Shown: positions 15,672 through 21,628 of the stretch, in pieces | How the letters are laid out: each line of letters opens with the position of its first letter | Position numbering within the stretch: the stretch's first letter is position 1 | The notes under the pieces: model-generated | Told to the model about the DNA's origin: nothing | The model's input: only the letters and a program-made list of their open reading frames with translations | The model's database searches: none | Made by a program: the position numbers and the translations under genes | Source: Streptomyces albicerus | Lineage (GTDB): Bacteria; Actinomycetota; Actinomycetes; Streptomycetales; Streptomycetaceae | Assembly: GCF_008905045.1 (NCBI RefSeq) | Contig: NZ_VWMY01000084.1 | Location: 1-38,492, forward strand | Direction of reading: 5' to 3' | DNA length: 38,492 bases

Positions 15672-16067
15672 ATGGACCTCACGGAGCGACCCGATCTCGC
15701 GTACGACGTGTTCTCCAAGGCGTGCCCGTCCCGGGGGACCCTGGAGCACGTCACGGGGCGCTGGGGCTCGCTGACGCTGGGGGCGCTCCACGGGGGCTCG
15801 TTCCGCTTCAACGAGCTGCGCCGGCGCGTCGACGGCGTGAGCGAGAAGATGCTGTCCCAGACGCTGCACGCGCTGGAGCGCGACGGGCTGGTGCACCGGG
15901 AGGCCCAGCCGACGAACCCGCCGCGGGTGGACTACGAGCTGACGCCCCTTGGCCGTGAGGTCGCCGAGCGCCTGCTGGCACTCATCCACTTCGTGGAGGG
16001 GCGCATGGACGAGGTACTGGGGGCGCGCGAGCGTTATGACGCGGCGCGCGCCGACGTCAGGGCGTGA
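15672..16067 (+). CDS. HxlR-family winged-helix transcriptional regulator
   Basis: This 131-residue protein has the HxlR/DUF24 pattern. Its conserved N-terminal Cys (Cys18, SKACPSRGTLEHVTGRWGSL) is often the redox- or aldehyde-sensing residue in this family. The helix-turn-helix follows (FRFNELRRRVDGVSEKMLSQTLHALERDGLV), then a wing (REAQPTNPPRVDYELTPLG). HxlR proteins usually control a divergent oxidoreductase gene, but here the divergent neighbour is only the terminator of the CAP gene, so the target is unknown. The gene converges with mutM. Its last codons form the first of three copies of a short direct repeat. Confidence 0.92.
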   Translation: MDLTERPDLAYDVFSKACPSRGTLEHVTGRWGSLTLGALHGGSFRFNELRRRVDGVSEKMLSQTLHALERDGLVHREAQPTNPPRVDYELTPLGREVAERLLALIHFVEGRMDEVLGARERYDAARADVRA

Positions 16068-16118
16068 CGCTCCGCGACGTCAGGGCGTGACGCGCGACGG
16101 CGTCAGGGCTTGATGCGC
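16052..16118. repeat. Triplicated 3'-end repeat between the HxlR gene and mutM
   Basis: CGACGTCAGGGCGTGACGC occurs exactly at 16052-16070 and 16075-16093. A diverged copy (GGCGTCAGGGCTTGATGCGC) lies at 16099-16118. The HxlR stop codon is in copy 1, and the mutM stop is in copy 3 on the other strand. It looks like local tandem duplication between convergent genes. Confidence 0.75.
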
Positions 16119-17149
16119 GGCGGGCGCTGGCAGCGCGGGCAGAAGTAGCTCGACCGGTTCATCCAGGGCCGCCGCCTCATGAGGGTGCCGCAGCGTCGGC
16201 ATGGCTCGCCCTCGCGGCCGTACGCGTCGAGCGACCGGTCGAAGTAGCCCGACTCGCCGTTCACGTTGACGTACAGGCTGTCGAAGCTGGTGCCGCCGAC
16301 GGCGAGGGCCTCGTTCATCACGTCCCGTACGTGGCCCAGGAGTTCGGCCGTGCGCGGGCGCGTGAAACCGGTGGTGGGGCGCTCGTAGTGCAACCGCGCA
16401 CGCCAAAGCGCCTCGTCCGCATAGATGTTGCCGACGCCGCTGATCAACGACTGGTCGAGCAGGGCGCGTTTGACGGTCGTACGCCGGCGCCGCAGCGCCT
16501 CGTGGAACGCGTCGTCGTCGAACAGGGCGTCCAAGGGATCGCGGGCGATGTGCGCGATGACGTCGGGCAGTCCTTCGGGTGACGTGTCGTGCAACGAGAG
16601 CCCGCCGAAGGTGCGTTGGTCGACGAAGCGGAGTTCCGTGTTGAGGTCGTCGGCGAACCGGACGCGGATACGCAGATGCTTCTCGTCGGGCGCGTCCTGC
16701 GGCTGGACGAGGAGCTGTCCGCTCATGCCGAGGTGCGCGAGGACGGCGCTCGGAGAGTCGGCGGAACGGCCTGGGGGAAGCGGGGTGCGCTCCCGCGCTC
16801 CCCGCGGCAGCGGCTTGTGTCCCAGTCCCTGCGGTGCATCGCCAGGCGGAGCATCGCCCTCGTACTGGGCGTACTCGGGTGCTGCGACAACGCGGCGAGG
16901 TACCGGGCCGGGCGGCTCGGGGACGGGCCCCACTTCCCCGAGGTCGCTCAGCGGCAGCCAGAGGTACTTGCCGCGGCGCTGGGCGAGCCCGATGCGGTGC
17001 CCCTTGAGCCGGGCCCCGAAGTCCTCGCCGCCCGCGATGTGGCGGCGTACCGCACGCGGGTGCAGCACCTCTACGTCGGCGACGATCCGTCCGCTGACCC
17101 AGCGCTCGAGGCCCCGCCGTACGACCTCGACCTCGGGCAGTTCGGGCAC
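16103..17149 (-). CDS. mutM: Formamidopyrimidine-DNA glycosylase with in-frame insertion
   Basis: MutM/Fpg removes oxidised purines such as 8-oxoguanine. Pro2 and Glu3 (MPELPEVE) are the catalytic N-terminus. The RRGKYLW lysine (61), the helix-two-turn-helix (TTVKRALLDQSLISGVGNIYADEALW, 224-249) and the zinc finger (Cys317, 320, 337, 340) are all intact. At 348 residues it is about 60 longer than usual. The extra segment, about residues 72-134 (16748-16936), separates WLPL from LAHLGMSGQLL, which are normally almost adjacent. It is rich in Pro, Gly and Arg, and its DNA matches the core of the MITE-like element at 4729-4893. The active-site parts are not disturbed, so the enzyme may still work. 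Confidence 0.95.
   Translation of the reverse strand: MPELPEVEVVRRGLERWVSGRIVADVEVLHPRAVRRHIAGGEDFGARLKGHRIGLAQRRGKYLWLPLSDLGEVGPVPEPPGPVPRRVVAAPEYAQYEGDAPPGDAPQGLGHKPLPRGARERTPLPPGRSADSPSAVLAHLGMSGQLLVQPQDAPDEKHLRIRVRFADDLNTELRFVDQRTFGGLSLHDTSPEGLPDVIAHIARDPLDALFDDDAFHEALRRRRTTVKRALLDQSLISGVGNIYADEALWRARLHYERPTTGFTRPRTAELLGHVRDVMNEALAVGGTSFDSLYVNVNGESGYFDRSLDAYGREGEPCRRCGTLMRRRPWMNRSSYFCPRCQRPPRIKP
16831..16914. repeat. MITE-core-related sequence inside mutM
   Basis: This segment aligns, in the same orientation and with one 1-nt gap, to 4775-4859. Both begin GCGGTGCATCG and share CATCGCCCTCGTACTGG exactly, then GTACT-(T/C)-GGGTG and CGGCGAGGT. The terminal inverted repeats of the intergenic copy are not present here. 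On the minus strand both read a related peptide (SPKYIQYEGDA at the intergenic copy, APEYAQYEGDA in MutM). Confidence 0.85.
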
Positions 17150-17222
17150 GGTCTCTCCTCCGGATGCGTGGGCCGACGACAGGGCCCGACGGCCGCAGCG
17201 TACCTCCGGCGCCGCCGAACGT

Positions 17223-17258
17223 GATCGCCCGCCCCCTAGGGTCCGGGAGCGGGCGATC
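17223..17258 (-). terminator. Hairpin between rnc and mutM
   Basis: GATCGCCCGC and GCGGGCGATC form a 10-bp stem with a 16-nt GC-rich loop, downstream of the rnc stop. There is no T-tract, so it may be a terminator or an attenuating/processing hairpin ahead of mutM. Confidence 0.5.
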
Positions 17259-17284
17259 AGTGACAGCCGAGGGCTGTGGATCAG

Positions 17285-18145
17285 TCAGGCGGAGGCGGTG
17301 TCGGACGTCGCCGTCGAGGGGGCCTCGACGGTCTCCTCCGACGCCACGGACGCTTCGGCCTCCGCAGCCTTCGCGGCCTTCGCGGCGACCTGCGCCGCCT
17401 CCATGCGCTCGTCCGCAGCGGAGCGGATGGCACGCCACGCGGACTCCGCGGCCTGCTGCTCCGCCTCCTTCTTGCTGCGGCCGGTGCCGGTGCCGTACGA
17501 GACGCCTCCGACGCGGGCAGCAGCAGTAAAGGTCTTCTCGTGGTCCGGGCCGGTCTCGGTGACCAGGTACTCGGGAACGCCGAGCCCCTCGGTCGCCGTA
17601 AGTTCCTGGAGACTGGTCTTCCAGTCCAGGCCCGCGCCCAGGTTCGAGGACTTCTCGATCAGCGGGTCGAAGAGACGGTGGACGAGTTCGCCCGCCGCGT
17701 CGAGACCCTGGTCGAGATAGACAGCGCCGATCACCGCTTCAAGGGTGTCGGCGAGGATGGACGCCTTGTCCCGGCCGCCCGTGCCCTCTTCGCCCCGGCC
17801 GAGCCGGATGAAGGAGCCGAGTTCGAGCCCGCGGCCCACCTCCGCCAGCGCACGCGAGTTGACCACCGCGGCCCGCAGCTTGGCCAGTTGGCCTTCGGGC
17901 AGGTCGGGGTGGGTGCGGTACAGCGTGTCCGTGACCACGAGGCCGAGGACGGAGTCCCCGAGGAACTCCAGGCGCTCGTTGGTCGGCAGACCGCCGTTCT
18001 CGTACGCGTACGAACGGTGGGTCAGCGCACGCACCAGAAGGGCGGACTCGAGCTGGTACCCGAGCCGCCCTTCCAGAAGCGTGTGGGACGAGGCTGTGTT
18101 GTCCGCCTTTTTCTTGGCGTTTACGTCCGCCTTGGCGTCAGACAT
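17285..18145 (-). CDS. rnc: Ribonuclease III (AbsB type)
   Basis: This 286-residue double-strand-specific endoribonuclease matures rRNA and controls mRNAs. In Streptomyces coelicolor the same gene (absB) is a global regulator of antibiotic synthesis. The signature NERLEFLGDSVL (56-67) holds Glu60 and Asp64; Asp133 and Glu136 (LADTLEAVIGAVYLDQG) complete the metal site. A dsRNA-binding domain covers about 175-241. The Ala/Glu-rich tail (242-286) is non-conserved. ATG 18145 is used; the longer frame to 18256 overlaps rpmF and is not plausible. It follows rpmF by 19 nt, so it is cotranscribed with yceD-rpmF. Confidence 0.96.
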   Translation of the reverse strand: MSDAKADVNAKKKADNTASSHTLLEGRLGYQLESALLVRALTHRSYAYENGGLPTNERLEFLGDSVLGLVVTDTLYRTHPDLPEGQLAKLRAAVVNSRALAEVGRGLELGSFIRLGRGEEGTGGRDKASILADTLEAVIGAVYLDQGLDAAGELVHRLFDPLIEKSSNLGAGLDWKTSLQELTATEGLGVPEYLVTETGPDHEKTFTAAARVGGVSYGTGTGRSKKEAEQQAAESAWRAIRSAADERMEAAQVAAKAAKAAEAEASVASEETVEAPSTATSDTASA

Positions 18146-18164
18146 GAAGCCTCTCACCAGCCGC

Positions 18165-18338
18165 TCAGACCTCGAGGACCTGGCGCTTGTTGTAGGTGCC
18201 GCAAGCGGGGCACGCGATGTGCTGCAGCTTCGGCTCGTGGCAGCGCTCGCACGCAACCAGGTTGGGGACCGCAGCCTTCCACTGCGACCGGCGGTGGCGC
18301 GTGTTGCTGCGCGACATCTTCCGCTTCGGAACAGCCAC
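18165..18338 (-). CDS. rpmF: Ribosomal protein L32
   Basis: This 57-residue protein begins at GTG 18338 (MAVPKRKMSRSNTRHRRSQW as initiated). The zinc-ribbon cysteines 30, 33, 43 and 46 (CERC, CPAC) are all present, so this is the zinc-binding form. It starts 2 nt after the end of the upstream YceD-family gene and precedes rnc, the usual bacterial yceD-rpmF pairing. I read it directly from the sequence; it is short but complete. Confidence 0.96.
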   Translation of the reverse strand: MAVPKRKMSRSNTRHRRSQWKAAVPNLVACERCHEPKLQHIACPACGTYNKRQVLEV

Positions 18339-18340
18339 GG

Positions 18341-18994
18341 CTACTTCTCCTGCTTCTCGTCGGCGCGTGCTGATCGAGGCGCGCCGCCGCTCATCTCGTC
18401 CTTCTCGCCATCTTCAAGTGAACCGGCGAGTCCCTGCAGTGCCGCCCAACGGATGTCGACGGCGTCATGGTGGTGGTCCGGGTCGTCCGCGAGCCGCGCT
18501 CCGCACTGGGAGCACAGGCCGGGGCAGTCGTCCTGGCACACCGGCTGCATCGGCAGTGCGAGCACCACCGCATCACGCAGCACGGGCTCGAGGTCGAACA
18601 AGCCGTCCTCGATGAAGAGCATGTCCTCGTCTTCCTCGGCGTCGTCGGCCGGCTCCGCTTTCACACGGCCCCGGTCGTCGGCGTCAGGGTACGAGAACAT
18701 CTCCTGGAAGTCCGCTTCGAGCTCCAGCTCCAGCGGCTCCAGACACCTTACGCACTCCCCCTTGGCCTGTGCACGGGCGGTGCCTGTGACAAGCACACCT
18801 TCCATGACCGACTCGAGGCGGAGTTCGAGCTTCACCGGGGCGCCCTCCGGCACTCCGATGACTCCCTGGATCCCGAGATCCTTGGGAGCGTCGATCTCGC
18901 GGGTCAGGCGCTGCAGCGCACCAGGACGCCGCCCCAGCTCGTGTGTGTCGAACACGAGAGGGTTGCGGTGGTCGAGGCGGGCGTTCAGGGCCAT
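18341..18994 (-). CDS. YceD/DUF177 family metal-binding protein
   Basis: This 217-residue protein lies directly upstream of rpmF, the classic arrangement for this family, which has been implicated in 23S rRNA / large-subunit accumulation in other bacteria and plastids. Two cysteine pairs are seen: CVRC (about 81-84) and CQDDCPGLCSQCG (about 150-162), which could bind zinc. The N-terminal part (NPLVFDTHELGRRPG) and the LCSQCGARLADDPDHHHD region are typical. An acidic loop (DDAEEDEDMLF) sits in the middle. The start is ATG 18994 with a weak AGCAGGA site. Confidence 0.9.
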   Translation of the reverse strand: MALNARLDHRNPLVFDTHELGRRPGALQRLTREIDAPKDLGIQGVIGVPEGAPVKLELRLESVMEGVLVTGTARAQAKGECVRCLEPLELELEADFQEMFSYPDADDRGRVKAEPADDAEEDEDMLFIEDGLFDLEPVLRDAVVLALPMQPVCQDDCPGLCSQCGARLADDPDHHHDAVDIRWAALQGLAGSLEDGEKDEMSGGAPRSARADEKQEK

Positions 18995-19121
18995 TCCTGC
19001 TTTCGATCTTGAAACTCAGGGGGACGCCGCCCTTCGGTGTTCCCGGGCAGCGTTGATCGCGGACGTACACGCGACCGAAGAGCCAGGATACTGGACCTTT
19101 CGCTCTCGGCCCAATCCGGCG

Positions 19122-20225
19122 TCAGCGCCCCTGTTCGTACGCCCTCAGCTGCTCCGCGCTGATCATGCCGGTGTCGAAGAGGCTGGTCTCGTCGAGAGCG
19201 TTCCCCTGTGACTGGGGGGACTGCGGAGGCTGGGGGGGCTGGGGGTACGCCTGCTGCTGGCTCTGGTCGTACGCGGCCTGCTGGCCGTTCGGGTCGTAGC
19301 CGGGCTGCTGGGGGTAGGCGGCGTACGGGTCGGCGGTCTGCTGCTGGTAGCCGTAGCCATCCTGCTGCGCGTACTGCTGCTGGTAGCCGTAGGGATCGGC
19401 GGTCTGCTGCTGGTAGGCGTACGCGTCCTGCTGCGCGTACTGCTGCTGGGCCGGGATCGCCGGGGCCTGGGGCTGGGCAGCGGGCTGGGCGGGCTGCCCG
19501 GCGAGCTCCGAGAGGCCGTCCAGGTACTCGGCGTCGGTCGTGTGCTGCGCGGGCGCCCCGTCCTCCCCGAAGCCGCCCAGATCACCCAGGTCGTCGCTGG
19601 CGATCCTGCCGTGCAGCTTCTGGCGGCCGCGGCCGACGGCGTCCAGGGTCTTGGCGAGAACGGCCTCGAAGGCGCCGAGCTTGACGTCGACGTACTCGTC
19701 GGCGTTGCGGCGCAGTGTCTCGGGGTCGTGGCTGCGCTCGGGAGCGTCCTCGTCCTCGTAGCCCTGTTCGTCGGTGCCAGGCCCTGTGCCGAGGAGCTTC
19801 TCGCGGCCGCGGCCGACGGAGCCGAGGGTCTTGGTGAGGACGACCTCGAAGTTGGCGAGCTTGGAGTCGACGTAGTCGTCGGCCTCGGCGCGGATCTCCT
19901 CGGCCTCCTTGCGGGCCTCGGTGAGGATGCGCTCGGCCTCGTTCTGCGAGCGGCGGGCGACCTCGGTGTCGGAGATCAGGCTGCCGCGCTCGGCGTGCGC
20001 GGACTCGATGATCCGCTCGGCCTCCATGCGGGCCTGCTCGACCAGCTGCTCGCGACCGCCGATCAGCTCCTCGGCCTGGGCGAGGGAGCCGGGCAGCGCC
20101 TGGCGCACCTCTTCGAGCATGGAGAGGAGCTCGGCGCGGTTGACCACGCACGAAGCCGACATGGGCATGGAACGGGCGCTGCCGACCGTCGAGACGATCT
20201 CATCGAGCTTCTTCTGCACGTCCAC
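19122..20225 (-). CDS. DivIVA-like coiled-coil protein with Q/Y-rich repeat tail
   Basis: The product has 367 residues. After an N-terminal helical segment (VDVQKKLDEIVSTVGSARSM), a long coiled coil runs from about 30 to 130, rich in Glu/Arg/Ala (AERILTEARKEAEEIRAEA). A unit of about 35 residues (113-146) is repeated at 172-206, both carrying ADxYVDxKLxxFExVLxKTLxxVGRGRxKLxG. The tail (245-340) is rich in Gln, Tyr, Pro and Ala, and contains two copies of a 22-residue repeat. Such proteins are often annotated as cell-division initiation or ATP-synthase-B-like; a cytoskeletal role like DivIVA/FilP is inference. GTG 20225 is the likely start; the frame upstream belongs to coaD's shadow. Confidence 0.85.
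   Translation of the reverse strand: MDVQKKLDEIVSTVGSARSMPMSASCVVNRAELLSMLEEVRQALPGSLAQAEELIGGREQLVEQARMEAERIIESAHAERGSLISDTEVARRSQNEAERILTEARKEAEEIRAEADDYVDSKLANFEVVLTKTLGSVGRGREKLLGTGPGTDEQGYEDEDAPERSHDPETLRRNADEYVDVKLGAFEAVLAKTLDAVGRGRQKLHGRIASDDLGDLGGFGEDGAPAQHTTDAEYLDGLSELAGQPAQPAAQPQAPAIPAQQQYAQQDAYAYQQQTADPYGYQQQYAQQDGYGYQQQTADPYAAYPQQPGYDPNGQQAAYDQSQQQAYPQPPQPPQSPQSQGNALDETSLFDTGMISAEQLRAYEQGR
19330..19452. repeat. 66-bp tandem repeat coding the Q/Y-rich tail
   Basis: Two near-identical 66-bp units begin at TCGGCGGTCTGCTGCTGGTA (19330 and 19396). Each encodes 22 residues with QQQTADPYGYQ and QYAQQD motifs. The length is a multiple of three, so the frame is preserved. Confidence 0.85.
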
Positions 20226-20335
20226 CGTGTGCTCGCCACTCTCTACAGCTGTGATGGAGACGGACGGATCGACTGTACGACCACTCCTGCCCCGCCCGAC
20301 ACAGGATGACGGACTGTCAGGTCCGCGAGGGCGCC

Positions 20336-20845
20336 TCAGCTCTTCTTGAGGCGCTCCCTGAGCGCTTCGAGAACCACCGGGGGGACGAGGTGGGAGACGT
20401 CGCCGCCCCAGGTCGCGACCTCCTTGACCAGCGAGGAGGAGAGGAAGCTGTAGGTGGGGTTGGTCGGGACGAAGAGGGTCTCGACTCCGGAGAGGCCGTT
20501 GTTCATCTGGGCCATCTGCAGCTCGTAGTCGAAGTCGCTGACGGCGCGCAGCCCCTTGACGATGGCCGGGATGTCGCGCTCCTTGCAGAAATCGACGAGA
20601 AGGCCGTGGAAGGCCTCCACCTCGACGTTGCCGAACTCGGCGGTGACCTGGCGGATCAGGTCGATCCGCTCCTCGATCTCGAACAGGCCCTTTTTGGACT
20701 GGTTGATCATCACCGCGACGTGCACGACGTCGTACAGCTTGGAGGCTCGGGCGATGATGTCGAGATGTCCGTTGGTAATCGGGTCGAACGACCCGGGACA
20801 GACGGCGCGGCGCAACTGAGTTCCCTCGCTCTCCGGTCCGGTCAT
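20336..20845 (-). CDS. coaD: Phosphopantetheine adenylyltransferase
   Basis: This 169-residue enzyme transfers AMP from ATP to 4'-phosphopantetheine, the fourth step of coenzyme A synthesis. The nucleotidyltransferase motif is CPGSFDPITNGHLD, with His27 of the TNGH motif and the usual substrate-binding segment NQSKKGLF. The C-terminal YSFLSSSLVKE is in the place of the ISSTxxR motif, in the actinomycete variant. The ATG overlaps the rsmD stop by 4 nt (ATGA), so the pair is coupled. RsmD followed by CoaD is a very common gene pair in bacteria. Confidence 0.96.
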   Translation of the reverse strand: MTGPESEGTQLRRAVCPGSFDPITNGHLDIIARASKLYDVVHVAVMINQSKKGLFEIEERIDLIRQVTAEFGNVEVEAFHGLLVDFCKERDIPAIVKGLRAVSDFDYELQMAQMNNGLSGVETLFVPTNPTYSFLSSSLVKEVATWGGDVSHLVPPVVLEALRERLKKS

Positions 20846-21429
20846 CGTGCGTCTTCGCACGTAGAGGCGGCGCGACCGTACCAAAACGTTCCCTCGCCGT
20901 AGCGACGGGACCGCAGTGCTTCGAAGCCGTCGGGCCACCGGAATTCGCCACCTCTAGTACTGCGTTCCACGGTGACGATCGCTTCGCCCGTGAGCCAGCC
21001 CTCCGCGCGGAGTGTGAGCAGAATCTCGCGAAGATCGTCGTCCGTGACGGCGTACGGCGGATCGAGGAAAACGAGGTCGTACGGGGCCTGCGGCGCCCCG
21101 GTGCGGATGATCTGTTCCGCTTTGCCGGACCTGACCTCGGCGCCGGGGAGGCCCAGCGATTTCACGTTCTCCCTGATTGTGCGGGCCGCGCGGGCGTCGG
21201 CCTCGACGAGGAGGGTGTGGCCGGCGCCGCGGCTCAGCGCCTCCAGGCCGACGGCTCCCGAGCCGGCGTAGAGGTCGAGGACGCGGTCGCCTTCCAGAGG
21301 GCCGCCGAGCAGGGACTGCCAGGTGGAGAAGAGTCCCTCGCGGGCCCGGTCGGAGGTGGGCCTTGTGCCGGTGCCCGGCGGCACGGCTAGGCGGCGTCCG
21401 CCGGCTGCGCCGGCGATCACGCGGGTCAT
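20842..21429 (-). CDS. rsmD: 16S rRNA (guanine966-N2)-methyltransferase RsmD
   Basis: This 195-residue SAM-dependent methyltransferase modifies G966 of 16S rRNA. Motif I is VLDLYAGSGAVGLEALSRGA (about residues 49-68), and the catalytic tetrapeptide DPPY lies in VFLDPPYAVTDDDLRE. The N-terminal MTRVIAGAAGGRRL is typical. The start is ATG 21429 with AAGGA about 6 nt upstream. A 199-bp spacer full of repeats separates it from recG, so it may have its own promoter. Confidence 0.95.
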   Translation of the reverse strand: MTRVIAGAAGGRRLAVPPGTGTRPTSDRAREGLFSTWQSLLGGPLEGDRVLDLYAGSGAVGLEALSRGAGHTLLVEADARAARTIRENVKSLGLPGAEVRSGKAEQIIRTGAPQAPYDLVFLDPPYAVTDDDLREILLTLRAEGWLTGEAIVTVERSTRGGEFRWPDGFEALRSRRYGEGTFWYGRAASTCEDAR

Positions 21430-21505
21430 CTCGGGTCCTTGTTCGAGGGGATGGTCACGGTTCCAGTTTGGCAGGCGTGGAAGGGGGGTGCCGTTTCACC
21501 GTGGG

Positions 21506-21622
21506 CGGGTGCGGGCTCGTTGCGGCTGGTCGCTCCCCCACTCTCGGCTTCGCTCGAGCGGGGGGACCCCCATCGCGGCGGAGCCGCATATCGACTTCAG
21601 CCCCGCGCCCCTTTGGGGCGCC
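21506..21622. repeat. Mosaic of short repeats between rsmD and recG
   Basis: The segment begins with GTGCGGGCTCGTTGCGGCTGG (21509-21529) and ends with CCCCGCGCCCCTTTGGGGCGC (21601-21621). These are the two ends of the short repeat found intact at 34147 and 38216. Between them sits a GGGGGA/TCCCCC palindromic block (21533-21572, with GCTTCGCTCGAGC at its centre) and GCGGCGGAGCCGC. It looks like one repeat interrupted by others. These short elements are common in Streptomyces spacers as I recall. The terminal hairpin may serve as the recG terminator. Confidence 0.65.
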
Positions 21623-21628
21623 TGGTGC

